Notes: generated from the letters alone by a model not told the origin. Numbered from the stretch's first letter, positions 54,042 through 64,000 are shown. The stretch is DNA of 64,000 bases from Myxococcus xanthus (GCF_006402735.1 NZ_CP017174.1:6490001-6554000), one strand, 5' to 3'. Made by a program: numbers and translations.

Positions 54042-55007
54042 TCAGGGCACCGGGCGCGCCACCGAGCCGCCGCTCGCCATATCGGGGCGGCGCGGCTCGA
54101 AGAGGCTGACGCCCGTCACCTTCCACTTCGAGTAGCGGCCGTTGCGGGCCAGGAACGTCTCCAGGTCCTCGTCCACCACGCGGTTGTAGCCGCCGCGTGA
54201 GGCGTGGCGAAGGTACGTGCGCTTCTTGCGCTGCACCACGAAGCCCAGGTGGGTGATGCGGGTGGCCTTCAGCGGCAGGTCCTCGCGCATCACCACCAGG
54301 ATGGTGCCCGAGGGGATGTCGCGCGCGTGCGCCATCACCCGCTCCAGGGGCAGCATGTTCAGCGGGTACGTGCCCACCACCTGCTGCGCCTTGGGCAGGC
54401 CCAGCGCCTGCGACGAGCGCGACTGCCAGGTGACCTTCGTCAGTGACTTCGTCACCGTGACGGCGTCATCCCCCGCGTAGCGCCGCGTCACGTCCGACAG
54501 GAAGCCCTTGCGGATGTTGTTGGGCAGCCACTGCGCCTCCATGAGGTGGTTGCGGTCCTCATAGGTGGGCGCGCTCGCGTAGCGGATGCGCTCGAGCAGC
54601 GACGCCACCTCGTCCTCGCTGCCCGCGAGGCTCAGCGCCATCGACTGCTCCACGAAGGTGAGACAGTCCACCGCGTCCAGCCGGAAGGTGGGGTCGGGGT
54701 CCACGCCCTGGCCCTCGCCCAGCGGCGACAGGACATAGGGCGTGTTGATGAAGCGCTCGCTCATCCGCAGCAGCCGCCCCGCCAGCGGCGCGTCCGCGTC
54801 CTCCGACACGAGCGCGGCGCGCGCCTCCGCGCTGAGCCCCACCCAGCCATTGGGCTTCACCGGCCGGGCCGTGGCGAGCTGCTTGGACGCCGAGGGCGAT
54901 TCCAGAAGCGCCTCGGCACCGGGCCGGGCGTCCACGTCCTCCGAGGGCGTGGGGGCCGCGGGCGCCTGCGACAGCAGGGCCGCGGCCAGGACCGCGACGA
55001 CGTTCAT
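54042..55007 (-). CDS. DUF1460 family (NlpC/P60-like amidase fold) secreted protein
   Basis: Protein of 321 residues with a short signal-like start (VVAVLAAALLSQAPAAPTP). The core has the nucleophile Cys in RLDAVDCLTFVEQSMAL, a His in TRITHLGFVVQRK and TYLRHASRGGYNRVVDEDL, matching the DUF1460 N-acetylmuramoyl-L-alanine amidase-like family. It probably acts on peptidoglycan in the periplasm. Its ATG overlaps the HEAT-protein stop by 4 bp, forming a two-gene operon. Confidence 0.85.
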   Translation of the reverse strand: MNVVAVLAAALLSQAPAAPTPSEDVDARPGAEALLESPSASKQLATARPVKPNGWVGLSAEARAALVSEDADAPLAGRLLRMSERFINTPYVLSPLGEGQGVDPDPTFRLDAVDCLTFVEQSMALSLAGSEDEVASLLERIRYASAPTYEDRNHLMEAQWLPNNIRKGFLSDVTRRYAGDDAVTVTKSLTKVTWQSRSSQALGLPKAQQVVGTYPLNMLPLERVMAHARDIPSGTILVVMREDLPLKATRITHLGFVVQRKKRTYLRHASRGGYNRVVDEDLETFLARNGRYSKWKVTGVSLFEPRRPDMASGGSVARPVP

Positions 55008-55987
55008 TGCGCGACACCCGCCTTGCGGAGGATGGCCTTGCGCCGGTCGTCACGCAGTTGGAGCGTCTCCAGCTCCCGCTCGTACGCGAGCTTCTCGTCG
55101 GACTTCGCGTTCCACGACGCCAGCACCAGCCACTCCAGCATCGACGCGTCCCCGCCCTCGTGGAGGATGCGGGCGGCGCTGGCGGCCAGCGCGCGGTCCT
55201 TGTCCTCCAGCAGCGGCTTGAGCGCGGGCGAAGCCTTCTTCGCGCTGACGCCTTCGTAGAGCTCCAGGCCCTGCCGGCGCACGAAGCGGTCGTCCGAGCC
55301 GAGCAGCTTGCCCGCGAAGGCGAAGCCCTCCGGCGAGCCCAGCCGGCACAGGCCGCGCGCCGCCGCGAAGCGGGTGCTCTCCGAATCGCTGGCGAGGAAC
55401 TCCTTGAGGGCCGGCGCCTGCTTGGCGTCCCCGGCCTCCCCCGCGGCGGCGAGCAGGGCCGCGCGCACCTCCAACTCCGGCTCCTTCCGGGCGGTCTTCA
55501 CCAGCAGGACGCCCATCTTCGGATTTCGCGAGGCGCCCAGGGCCCGCGCCGCCTCGCGGCGGACCCCGCTGCTCTTGTCCTCCAGCAGCGGCACCAGCAC
55601 CTGGGTGAGCCGGCTGTTGAGCTTCGCCAGGCCCTGCGCGGCGTACATCCGCACCGCGCTGTCCTCGTCCGACGCCAGACCCGCGAGGGTGGGCTCGGCG
55701 GCGCGCGTTCCCAGCCCCGCCAGCACCGCGGTGAGGTTGCGGCGCAGCCGCTCCTCGTGGACGGTGCGCAGCGTGGTGGCGATTTCCCGGGCCGCGTAGG
55801 CCTCCTCGCGCAGGAAACGCAAGCGGGAGACGGCCGCGGGGACGGCGCCCCCCTGCACCACGGTCTGGATGACCGCGTCCGTGTCCGCGCGCCGGGAGTT
55901 CCGCTTGGCGGCGGACGCCGGTCCGGACAGGGCGGTCCAGGGGAGGAGCAGCGAGAGCAGGAGGACGAGGCGGACGGACGGAGGCAC
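55004..55987 (-). CDS. Secreted HEAT-repeat protein
   Basis: Protein of 327 residues with a Sec signal (VRLVLLLSLLLPWTALSGPASA). Repeats of ~30 residues run through the body (DEDSAVRMYAAQGLAKLNS; DKSSGVRREAARALGASRN; DSESTRFAAARGLCRLGS; DDRFVRRQGLELYEG), the HEAT/PBS-lyase type. A periplasmic scaffold is likely. The start is the GTG at 55987, directly before the signal; a longer GTG start at 56059 adds Arg-rich sequence. It overlaps the DUF1460 gene by 4 bp. Confidence 0.82.
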   Translation of the reverse strand: MPPSVRLVLLLSLLLPWTALSGPASAAKRNSRRADTDAVIQTVVQGGAVPAAVSRLRFLREEAYAAREIATTLRTVHEERLRRNLTAVLAGLGTRAAEPTLAGLASDEDSAVRMYAAQGLAKLNSRLTQVLVPLLEDKSSGVRREAARALGASRNPKMGVLLVKTARKEPELEVRAALLAAAGEAGDAKQAPALKEFLASDSESTRFAAARGLCRLGSPEGFAFAGKLLGSDDRFVRRQGLELYEGVSAKKASPALKPLLEDKDRALAASAARILHEGGDASMLEWLVLASWNAKSDEKLAYERELETLQLRDDRRKAILRKAGVAQ

Positions 55988-56136
55988 GGGCCCCCGACGA
56001 TGGCAAGGGCGGCGCCGGCCGTCAAAGTCCCGCCACATGCCCGGTCCCCCGGCCGGCACGTCTGCCCGATTCTTGACCCTCCAGGGGGCGATTGATACGA
56101 CCGCGAGGTTTCACCTCTCTCTCAAGGCGCCACCCT

Positions 56137-56450
56137 ATGAAGAAGCTGATGGCGTTGGTGGCGGTGTCGGGGACGCTCACCGCGTGCGGCCCCGTGAAGT
56201 CCACCGCGAATATCCTGGACGCTGAAGTGCAGATTCAGGCCGCGCGCACCGCCGGGGCGGAGAAGCTCGCGCCCTACGAGTGGACCGCCGCCAACCTGTA
56301 CATCGGCAAGGCCCGCGAGGAGGTGGGGTACTCCGACTATCAAGCCGGCGTTGACTTCGCCGTGAAGGCCTCCCGCTACGCCAACGAGGCCCGCGAGAAG
56401 GCCATGGCCGTGGCCGGAAGCACCGAGCCCGGCGGCCGTACTCCGAACCC

Positions 56451-56454
<4 letters not shown>
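56137..56454 (+). CDS. DUF4398-type small lipoprotein
   Basis: Protein of 105 residues with a lipobox at LTAC (Cys17) and a helical body (NILDAEVQIQAARTAGAEKL, YEWTAANLYIGKAREEVGYSDY, AVKASRYANEAREKAM), the DUF4398 pattern. It sits directly before the OmpA/TSP3 gene with a 4-bp overlap, and the N-terminal region of that protein shows the same helical pattern, so the two likely form one outer-membrane complex. Weak ribosome site. Confidence 0.8.
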
Positions 56455-57881
<1,427 letters not shown>

Positions 57882-57890
57882 CAGCCGCCC

Positions 57891-57916
57891 TGCCCCGGCC
57901 GCACCTGGCCGGGGCA
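57891..57916 (+). terminator. GC hairpin after the OmpA/TSP3 gene
   Basis: TGCCCCGGCC (57891-57900) pairs with GGCCGGGGCA (57907-57916), 6-nt loop, no T-run. It is the first of two hairpins between convergent genes. Confidence 0.5.
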
Positions 57917-57927
57917 CGACGCACCAG

Positions 57928-57960
57928 ACGCCTCCGGGGCCTCGCGCCCGCGGAGGCGTC
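57928..57960 (+). terminator. Second hairpin between the OmpA/TSP3 gene and truD
   Basis: GACGCCTCCG (57928-57937) pairs with CGGAGGCGTC (57951-57960), followed by GTCGTTTCGG on the plus strand. It may serve both convergent genes. Confidence 0.65.
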
Positions 57961-57973
57961 GTCGTTTCGGGGC

Positions 57974-59008
57974 TCAGCCGTCCTTGAGCAGCTCGTGGAG
58001 GACCTCGGTGGCATACGCACCCCGAGGCAGCTCGAAGGTGAGCCAGAGGTCCTCGCCGTCCGCCGTCTTCTCCACGGTCAGCTCGGGCGAGCCCAGGCGG
58101 ACGCGGTAGGGGCGGCGGCTGCCTTCCGTCTCACCACCGCCGCGCTTGAAGTCCTCCGGCGTGACGCCCGCTTCCGTCAGCAGCCGCGCCTCGAGCTCGG
58201 CCACGGCTCCGGCGGAGGCCGTCATCTTCGGCCCGAAGAGCGGGCCTGCCGGGCTCACCTCGAAGGCGGCCACGCGGGGGCCGTCCACCTCGGGTGACTC
58301 GCACACGAAGAGGCCGCCCGTCTCCTCCTTGCGCAGCACGTCGCCGGCGAGCGCGGTGGCCAGCGTCCCCGCGTGCAGCCGCGCCGCCAGCGCCTGGTTG
58401 AAGAGGCGCGACTGGAAGGCGGACAGGTACAGCTTGCGCTGGAAACGGTCCGGCCGCTTCGGCAGCCGCTGGCCCAGCACCAGCAACCGGCCCAGGTCGG
58501 CGTTGTCCCCTGCCCGGCCGAAGCGCTGCTCGCCGAAGTAGTTGGGCACGCCCTGCGCCACCAGCCGGGAGAACGTCTCCCGCGCCGCGCCGGAATCCTT
58601 CACGTCGCGCAGGCGCAGGCGGAAGCGGTTGCCCCGCAGGTGCCCGGTGCGGAGCTTGTTGCCGTGGCGCTTCGTCCACAGAACCTGGACGCCGTCCAGG
58701 GCGAACTCCGGCACCTTCGGCTCGGCGCGCGCGGGCACGGACACCAACTGACGGGTGATGGCGTGCCGGTCCTTCATCCCCGCCACGCCGATGTCGTCCT
58801 CGGACACGCCCAGCGCCGCGGCCAGCGCGCGCACCAGCTCGCGCGTGTCACGGCCCCGCTTCTCCACCCAGAGGTAGAGGTGCTCGCCCTCGCCGGAAGG
58901 CAGGTAGGCGGGAACCTCCTCGACCTCGAAGTCCTCGGGAACCAGCTTGAAGGCGCCCCCACAGCCGGGCACCTCCGCCGTCAGGCGCGGCCAACCAGAA
59001 TCCGTCAC
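57974..59008 (-). CDS. truD: tRNA pseudouridine-13 synthase TruD
   Basis: Protein of 344 residues. It has FKLVPEDFEVEEVPAYLPSGEGEHLYLWVEKRG, the catalytic Asp80 in AGMKDRHAITRQ, GNRFRLRLR and VPNYFGEQRFG, all TruD signatures. It isomerises U13 of tRNA-Glu. The GTG start overlaps the PATAN-protein stop by 4 bp, so it is translated with genes 59005-61342 as the last gene of a three-gene operon. Confidence 0.94.
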   Translation of the reverse strand: MTDSGWPRLTAEVPGCGGAFKLVPEDFEVEEVPAYLPSGEGEHLYLWVEKRGRDTRELVRALAAALGVSEDDIGVAGMKDRHAITRQLVSVPARAEPKVPEFALDGVQVLWTKRHGNKLRTGHLRGNRFRLRLRDVKDSGAARETFSRLVAQGVPNYFGEQRFGRAGDNADLGRLLVLGQRLPKRPDRFQRKLYLSAFQSRLFNQALAARLHAGTLATALAGDVLRKEETGGLFVCESPEVDGPRVAAFEVSPAGPLFGPKMTASAGAVAELEARLLTEAGVTPEDFKRGGGETEGSRRPYRVRLGSPELTVEKTADGEDLWLTFELPRGAYATEVLHELLKDG

Positions 59009-60342
59009 GATGCCTCGAGCGTGGACAACAGTTCCTTCACGCGGCGGGCCAGGTCCTCGTCCGCGCGAGACTCCAGCAACTCACCGGCCTGGAAGAGCAG
59101 GAAGAACATCATGTCGCTGAGCGCCTGCCTGAAGGTCGCCAGGGGCTCACTGCCCAGCTGCGCGCGGTGGCGCTCGAAGCTCTCGATGAGCTTGTTCTCA
59201 GGGAGGCTGCCGTCCGGAGCGAAGGCCAGCCCCTCCAGCACCGGCGACGACGACAGGCCCTGACCGGAGAGGGCCGCGTTGGCCGCGGCGATGAACTCGC
59301 GATCCATGCCCTGCTTGGCCACCTCGTCGCGAATCTCCCGGAAGATGAAGTTGAAGACGCGGGCCACCGGGCGCGGATCCACCGTCACCACCGGACGCGC
59401 GGGCGAGCGGGCCGGAGCCTGCGCCGTGCGCTCGGCCGGCTGGGGAATCGGCGTCGGGACGCCCGGGCCAGGAACCATCAGCGGCTTGTCCGTCACCGAG
59501 GCGAAGCCGCCCTCCAGCAGGCGGAAGACCACCTTGGTGATGTCGAACTCCGACAGGCGCGCTGCGTGCCCCAGCTCCAGAATCGTGCGCCGGCCGTCGA
59601 GCAGGCCCAGCACCCGGTCCTCGTCCTCCTCCAGCTTGCCGTCCGAGGCGCGCTTGCGCGTCACGTACAGCCGGCCGTGGGGGATGCGCTTCCGGAAGTG
59701 CGCCATCTCGTCAATCTTCCGGATGCTGTCCATCAGCAGGCTCTGCGTGGACAGCTGGATGATGTGACCGGACTTGTCCTCCACCGGCTGGTCGATGAGG
59801 AAGAAGTTCCCCTCCCGGCACAGGACGATGGCGTGGAAGATTTCGCTCACCTGGTGGGTGACGCACTTGAAGAGGTCGTGCGACTTGAGCAGCCCCTTCT
59901 CCACCAGCGAGCGCCCCACCTTGGAGGGCGGTTGCTCGCGCAGCGCCGCCTCCACCTGGGCGCGCTCCACGTAGCCCATCCGTACCAGCACCTCGCCCAG
60001 CCGGTCGGCCGGGTCGTCGGAGGAGGCGCCGCGCACCTCACCCTCGCGCAGGGTGACGGAGCGCTCTCCGCCCGGCGAGTGGACGCGCACCACGCCGCTC
60101 CAGCGCGACTGGCTGAGGAAGGCGATGAGGTCCGACAGCGGGAAGCCGCCCGCGTCCCCCGCCAGCACCACGCGCGGCGCCGGGATGGAGCCGCCCTCCG
60201 CGGGCGTGCGGGAGAACACCAGCAGGTCGGGCGCCGTCGCCATCAGCGCGTACGTCCCCGAGCGTCCCGCCAGCGGTGAGGGCACATGCCGGTCCTCGGG
60301 GACGAGCTGCGCCGACGCGTCGATGCGGAAGCGGGGTGTCAT
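59005..60342 (-). CDS. DUF4388 (PATAN-domain) regulatory protein
   Basis: Protein of 445 residues. The PATAN/DUF4388 part near residues 55-250 shows FPLSDLIAFLSQSRWSGVVRVHSPGGERSVTLREGEVRGASS and VGRSLVEKGLLKSHDLFKCVTHQVSEIFHAIVL. A helical winged-helix-like segment (LLDGRRTILELGHAARLSEFDITKVVFRLL) and a Pro-rich linker follow, then a C-terminal helical domain. Such proteins are common in myxobacteria as gliding or signalling adaptors. The ATG at 60342 is 7 bp after the DsbA-like stop. Confidence 0.82.
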   Translation of the reverse strand: MTPRFRIDASAQLVPEDRHVPSPLAGRSGTYALMATAPDLLVFSRTPAEGGSIPAPRVVLAGDAGGFPLSDLIAFLSQSRWSGVVRVHSPGGERSVTLREGEVRGASSDDPADRLGEVLVRMGYVERAQVEAALREQPPSKVGRSLVEKGLLKSHDLFKCVTHQVSEIFHAIVLCREGNFFLIDQPVEDKSGHIIQLSTQSLLMDSIRKIDEMAHFRKRIPHGRLYVTRKRASDGKLEEDEDRVLGLLDGRRTILELGHAARLSEFDITKVVFRLLEGGFASVTDKPLMVPGPGVPTPIPQPAERTAQAPARSPARPVVTVDPRPVARVFNFIFREIRDEVAKQGMDREFIAAANAALSGQGLSSSPVLEGLAFAPDGSLPENKLIESFERHRAQLGSEPLATFRQALSDMMFFLLFQAGELLESRADEDLARRVKELLSTLEAS

Positions 60343-60349
60343 GGCGGCG

Positions 60350-61342
60350 TCAGTCAGCCGCCCAGGCGTTCTTGTTGGCGGACCACTCCAGCTCGTCTTC
60401 CAGGCTGTGCGACAGCATCTCCGCCTCCACGAAGGACAGGTCCAGCGCGCGTCCGTTGAAGTACACGGAGGGCGTGCCGCCAATGCCCGCCGCGCGGCCC
60501 TGGCCGCGGTAGCCGTCCAGCTCTTCCTTATACGCGTCCGTCTTCAGCAACGCCGCCAGCTTCGCGCCATCCAGGCCCAGCGACGTCGCCAGGGCGGCAA
60601 TCGCATCTGGCTTGAGGTTGGACTGGTGCTCGAAGAGCGCGTCGTGCATCTGCCAGAACTTGCCCTGGTCCCGCGCCCACAGCGCCGCCTGGGCGGCCGC
60701 CTTCGCGTTGGGGTGCATGGACAGGGGGAACGGCAGGTAGCAGAAGCGCACCTGCTGCGCGTGCTTCTTGGCGAAGGCCTCCAGCACCGGGCGGGCCTTG
60801 GCGCAATACGGGCACTCGAAGTCGGAGAACTCCACCACCGTCACCGGCGCGCCGGCCGGGCCCATGCACATCCGGTCATCCACCTTGAACTGCGCCCGCG
60901 GGTCGCGGAAGGCGGAGTAGTACGTCGACAGGGAGAGGATGACCTCGGTGGCCGGGCTTCCCTCCGACACCCTGCGCGCGGCCAGCTGCGCCATGCGCCG
61001 GGCGTGCTTGCAGGGAGTGTGCGACTTCAGACAGGCGCCCAGCGTGTGGGGGCAGCCGCAGTAGCAGAACTCGTCATTGAAGACCGTGCCCAACTCCCGC
61101 TTCGCCGTGGGAGACAGCGAGGAGAAGTCCATGCCCGGGATGCCCGACACGGCGGCGGCCGGGTCCATGGGCGCGGCGGCCGGCTCGGCCGGGGCCGGAG
61201 CGGCGGGAGCCTGCGGGGCCGGGGCGGGCGACGCCGACTGCCCCCCCGTTGGGGCCGCGCTCTCGGGATTCTTGCACCCCGTGGCCGTCAGGACCGCGGC
61301 GGCCAGCAGGGGAACGACACGCTTCCAGCAGGAAAGGAGCAC
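60350..61342 (-). CDS. DsbA-like thioredoxin-fold lipoprotein
   Basis: Protein of 330 residues from a GTG at 61342. The lipoprotein signal ends in TATGC (LLAAAVLTATGC), with an Ala/Pro-rich tether. A Cys-rich region (EFCYCGCPHTLGACLKSHTPC) precedes a DsbA-type thioredoxin domain with CPYC in VVEFSDFECPYCAKARPVL, cis-Pro in GGTPSVYFNGRAL. It probably forms or isomerises disulfides in the periplasm. The extra CxCxC cluster could bind metal. The start is uncertain because no good ribosome site is visible. Confidence 0.85.
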   Translation of the reverse strand: MLLSCWKRVVPLLAAAVLTATGCKNPESAAPTGGQSASPAPAPQAPAAPAPAEPAAAPMDPAAAVSGIPGMDFSSLSPTAKRELGTVFNDEFCYCGCPHTLGACLKSHTPCKHARRMAQLAARRVSEGSPATEVILSLSTYYSAFRDPRAQFKVDDRMCMGPAGAPVTVVEFSDFECPYCAKARPVLEAFAKKHAQQVRFCYLPFPLSMHPNAKAAAQAALWARDQGKFWQMHDALFEHQSNLKPDAIAALATSLGLDGAKLAALLKTDAYKEELDGYRGQGRAAGIGGTPSVYFNGRALDLSFVEAEMLSHSLEDELEWSANKNAWAAD

Positions 61343-61414
61343 GCGGCGGGTCTTAGCGATGCGCGCGGGGCTTGTAAAGCAACGCCAGCCTTGGCAGGGA
61401 AGCGCCTGTTCATC

Positions 61415-62476
61415 ATGCCCAGAGTCCTGCTGTTGCATACCGGGGGTACGCTCGGAATGGCCGGGGGGCGCCCGTCCGCCCTGAAGCCCGCGGCCTTCTT
61501 CAAGACACTCAAGGCCCGCGTGCCGGAGCTGTTCGAGCTGGCTGACATCGAGCTGGAGCTGTTCAGCAACCTGGACAGCTCGGAGATGCAGCCGGAGCTC
61601 TGGAGCCGGATGGCCGCGCACCTCCATGCGCGCCTGCCCCACTTCGACGGGGCCGTGGTGACCCATGGCACGGACACGCTCGCATACACCGCGAGCGCCC
61701 TCTCCTTCATGTTGCGCAACCCGCCCTGCCCCGTGGTGTTGACGGGGTCGCAGCGGCCGCTGGGCAAGATTCGCTCGGACGCGCGGCTCAACCTCATCGA
61801 CGCGGTGCTGTCGGCACTGCAGGGCCCCCGCGAGGTCACCATCTGCTTCGACTCGCGCCTGTACCGGGGCAACCGCGCCCGCAAGGTGAAGGTGTCCGAG
61901 TACGACGCCTTCGACAGCCCCAACTTCCCCGTGCTGGGCACCCTGGGCGTGGACACCACCTTCGAGCCGGGCCTCAAGCCCCGCGGGGCCTTCCGCCTCT
62001 ATGAGCGGTTGGACCCCAAGGTCTTCCTCCTCAAGGTATACCCGGGGCTGGACCCGGCGCTGCCTCTCCAGTTGCTACCGCACGTCCGGGGACTGGTGCT
62101 GGAGGCCTACGGGGCGGGCAACTTCCCCATCGCCCCGGAGCTGGGGCGCTCGCTGAAGCCCCTCTTCCTCCAGGCGCGCGAGCGGGGCGTCCCGGTGGTG
62201 GTGGTGAGCCAGGCGCACCGGAATGGCGTGGACCTCTCCCTGTATGAGTCCGGGGCGGCGGCATTGGAGGCCGGGGCGATGGGCGGCGCGGACATGACGC
62301 CGTCGGCGGCCCTGGTGAAGCTGATGCAGGGGCTGGCCTACCACTCCGGCGCGTCCGGGGCCCTGGCACGCTACATCCAGGGCCCGGTGGCCGGAGAATT
62401 GACCGTCGGAAGGCCGACAGTCGCCCCGGAGGCCCCCGCCGGCCCCCCCGCCACCCGGCGGTCCCGAGGAGAGTAG
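61415..62476 (+). CDS. ansA: L-asparaginase (type I, cytoplasmic)
   Basis: Protein of 353 residues. N-terminal HTGGTLGM carries the first catalytic Thr, VVTHGTDTLAYTASALSFML the second Thr and Asp. VVLTGSQRPLGKIRSDARLNLIDA and GLVLEAYGAGNFP are family blocks. It hydrolyses asparagine to aspartate and ammonia. No signal peptide, as in type I. It is divergent from the DsbA-like gene across 72 bp. The C-terminus is a Pro-rich tail of about 15 residues not found in most homologues. Confidence 0.92.
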   Translation: MPRVLLLHTGGTLGMAGGRPSALKPAAFFKTLKARVPELFELADIELELFSNLDSSEMQPELWSRMAAHLHARLPHFDGAVVTHGTDTLAYTASALSFMLRNPPCPVVLTGSQRPLGKIRSDARLNLIDAVLSALQGPREVTICFDSRLYRGNRARKVKVSEYDAFDSPNFPVLGTLGVDTTFEPGLKPRGAFRLYERLDPKVFLLKVYPGLDPALPLQLLPHVRGLVLEAYGAGNFPIAPELGRSLKPLFLQARERGVPVVVVSQAHRNGVDLSLYESGAAALEAGAMGGADMTPSAALVKLMQGLAYHSGASGALARYIQGPVAGELTVGRPTVAPEAPAGPPATRRSRGE

Positions 62477-62524
62477 TGGAGAGTCGGGCAGTATGCTTGC
62501 CGCCGCGAAAAGGCGGCCCGTAAG

Positions 62525-63448
62525 ATGGGTGCCGCGATGTCCGAGGAGAAAACTTCCGTCCATTCGATTTCGGACCTGCTGGGCAGTGCCCAGCAGCAGA
62601 GTGCCTATCTGATCGTCATCAGCGCCAAGTCCGCGGCGGGCATCGGGCGCATGTTCAAGCTGGACCGCTCCGAGGTCGTCCTGGGGCGCAGCTCCGAGGC
62701 GCAATTCCAGGTCGAGGATGACGGCATCTCCCGCAAGCACGCCAAGGTGGTGGCGCTGGGAGACGGCCGGTTCCAGCTGGTGGACCTGGCCAGCACCAAC
62801 GGGACGTACCTCAACGGCCTGAAGGTCAACGCCGCCCCGCTCTACGACGGCGACAAGATCCAGATCGGCTCCAACACCGTCCTCAAGTTCTCCATCCAGG
62901 ACGCGCTGGAGGAGCAGTACCAGCGCAGCATCTATGAATCCGCCACGCGTGACGGCCTCACCCGCGTCTACAACAAGAAGTACTTCCTGGAGACGGTGCG
63001 CAAGGAGTTCAGCTACTGCCTGCGCCACCGGGTGCCGCTGTCGCTGGTCCTCTTCGACGTGGACCACTTCAAGAAGATCAACGACGCGTATGGCCACCCG
63101 GCCGGTGACTACGTGCTGACGCGCATCGCCCAGCGGGTGAGCGACACGGTGCGCACCGAGGACCTGCTCGCGCGCTACGGCGGCGAGGAGTTCGCGCTGA
63201 TGCTGCGCGAGTCCGCCGAGGACCAGGCCCTGGCGTGCGCGGAGCGCTGCCGGTACGCCGTGGACAAGGCCGACTTCGTCTTCAGTGGCACGCCCATCAA
63301 GGTGACCATCAGCCTGGGCGTGGCCACGCTGCTGGACTCGGACTTCTCCCAGCCCGAGGACCTCATCGCCGCGGCGGACAAGTACCTGTACCGGGCCAAG
63401 CGCGCGGGCCGGAACCGCGTGGATGCGAAGGCCATCAGCGGGCTCTGA
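62525..63448 (+). CDS. FHA-GGDEF diguanylate cyclase
   Basis: Protein of 307 residues. The FHA domain (~30-125) has VVLGRSSEAQFQVEDDGISRKHAKV and STNGTYLNG, so it binds phosphothreonine. The GGDEF domain (~140-305) has FDVDHFKKINDAYGHPAGD, active site RYGGEEF and an inhibitory site RTED five residues before it. It would make cyclic di-GMP in response to Ser/Thr kinase signals. Start at 62525 or the ATG at 62537. A small hairpin (GCCGCC/GGCGGC, 62499-62517) lies just upstream. Confidence 0.92.
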   Translation: MGAAMSEEKTSVHSISDLLGSAQQQSAYLIVISAKSAAGIGRMFKLDRSEVVLGRSSEAQFQVEDDGISRKHAKVVALGDGRFQLVDLASTNGTYLNGLKVNAAPLYDGDKIQIGSNTVLKFSIQDALEEQYQRSIYESATRDGLTRVYNKKYFLETVRKEFSYCLRHRVPLSLVLFDVDHFKKINDAYGHPAGDYVLTRIAQRVSDTVRTEDLLARYGGEEFALMLRESAEDQALACAERCRYAVDKADFVFSGTPIKVTISLGVATLLDSDFSQPEDLIAAADKYLYRAKRAGRNRVDAKAISGL

Positions 63449-63475
63449 GTTTCGGGCGCGGGCCCTCCCCGCCCC

Positions 63476-64000
63476 CTACTGACCGAAGCCCAGCCTCCGC
63501 AGCGCCTCGCGCGACACGTGCTTCACATGGGAGTCCGGATCGCGCGCCGCTGCGTCCGACAGCGCGGCCGCGGCCTGCGCTCCACCAATCCGGCCCAGGG
63601 CCGTTGCCGCGGCCACCCGCACAGCGGCCTCCGCATCCGCCCGCAGGCACCCCGCCAGCGCCTTCACGTGCGAAGCGCGCCCAATCTGCTCCAGCGCCTC
63701 GGCGGCAGCGGCGCGCACCACCGCATGGTCCGACTCCAGCAGCATCGCGGCATCATCGCCCCGGGACGTCTGCCGCTGAAGCGTCAGCAACTCCAGTGCA
63801 GCGCTCACCACCTCGGGAGCCCCATCCCCCAGCGCACGCGAGGTGGCCTCTGACACGCCTGGGTGCCGCGTCGTCAAACCGCTCAAGGCCCGCACGGCCC
63901 CCGCGCGAAGCAGCGGCTGCTCATCTGCAAGGAACGGCTCCACCGAGGACACCCTATCCCGAGCCCCCTCGCTACAGTCCGCCAGCTGTGCCAACGCAGC
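63476..64000 (-). CDS. HEAT-repeat protein, C-terminal part (cut by window edge)
   Basis: About 174 residues are visible; the frame is open at the right edge, so the true start lies outside. Repeats such as DEQPLLRAGAVRALSGLTTR, DHAVVRAAAAEALEQIG and DAEAAVRVAAATALGRIGG are of the PBS-lyase/HEAT type. Function unknown; usually a protein-interaction scaffold. It converges with the cyclase gene, 27 bp apart. Confidence 0.75.
   Translation of the reverse strand, partial: AALAQLADCSEGARDRVSSVEPFLADEQPLLRAGAVRALSGLTTRHPGVSEATSRALGDGAPEVVSAALELLTLQRQTSRGDDAAMLLESDHAVVRAAAAEALEQIGRASHVKALAGCLRADAEAAVRVAAATALGRIGGAQAAAALSDAAARDPDSHVKHVSREALRRLGFGQ

Noticed and set aside
53728..54126. Arg/Pro-rich minus-strand open frame near the 36-bp repeats
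   Set aside because: Antisense to the zinc-ribbon gene and a repeat-driven translation; no independent support.

Overview
The window is a high-GC, gene-dense stretch of a myxobacterial chromosome, almost certainly Myxococcus (M. xanthus or a close relative). The grounds are a complete che3-type chemosensory operon next to crdB and crdA, an NtrY/NtrB-like kinase matching CrdS about 37 kb downstream, many lipoproteins, OmpA, TPR and HEAT proteins, a Ser/Thr kinase, and PATAN and FHA-GGDEF proteins. No tRNA, rRNA, IS element, prophage or CRISPR array was seen.

Layout. (1) 1-10.5 kb, minus strand: crdB, cheW3, a divergent CheW-like gene, two MCPs, hybrid cheA3, cheB3 and the start of cheR (cut by the left edge). 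Most junctions are 4-bp overlaps. crdA (NtrC-type) is divergent. (2) 10.5-27.5 kb: mixed housekeeping and accessory genes: a pesticin-like muramidase, AzlCD, an Hsp70 homologue, DoxX, SRAP, dGTPase, OmpA-like protein, GMC oxidoreductase, M28 peptidase, ABC exporter and an ADOP permease. Two broken genes lie here: a frameshifted small lipoprotein gene (10623-10740) and a membrane-protein pseudogene with a nonsense codon and a 4-bp duplication (14695-15322). (3) 27.6-36.5 kb: an apparently undescribed RiPP-type peptide-modification locus. Two tandemly duplicated 66/67-residue precursor genes share a leader and an invariant C-terminal core with two His-Xaa-Ser triplets, and a family-9-like glycosyltransferase follows on the same strand. 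A convergent four-gene operon encodes an alpha/alpha-toroid-like protein, a metallo-beta-lactamase-fold protein with a PqqD-like C-terminus, a HExxH putative peptide hydroxylase and an HxsB-like radical SAM/SPASM enzyme. (4) 36.6-52.9 kb: Ser/Thr kinase with TolB-like and TPR regions, exonuclease III, TPR protein, then an overlapping operon of PBP1A, FG-GAP protein, family-5 solute-binding-like protein and crdS; then a methyltransferase, an SMR transporter, a Pro/Ala/Phe repeat membrane protein and HPF. (5) 53-64 kb: response regulator, zinc-ribbon protein, DUF1460 and HEAT proteins, TSP3/OmpA protein, TruD, PATAN protein, DsbA-like protein, L-asparaginase, FHA-GGDEF cyclase and a HEAT protein cut by the right edge.

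How the parts work together. Che3 (MCPs, CheW, CheA3 with its own receiver, CheB/CheR) is known in M. xanthus to control the NtrC-like regulator CrdA together with the kinase CrdS and so time developmental gene expression. Both ends of that circuit are in this window, and crdS sits in an operon with periplasmic cell-wall and binding-protein genes that could supply its input. In the peptide locus, the inferred order is leader recognition by the PqqD-like domain, radical SAM and hydroxylase modification of the HTSHTSDGWF tail, possible glycosylation, and processing by the metallo-hydrolase. The product and its role are unknown.
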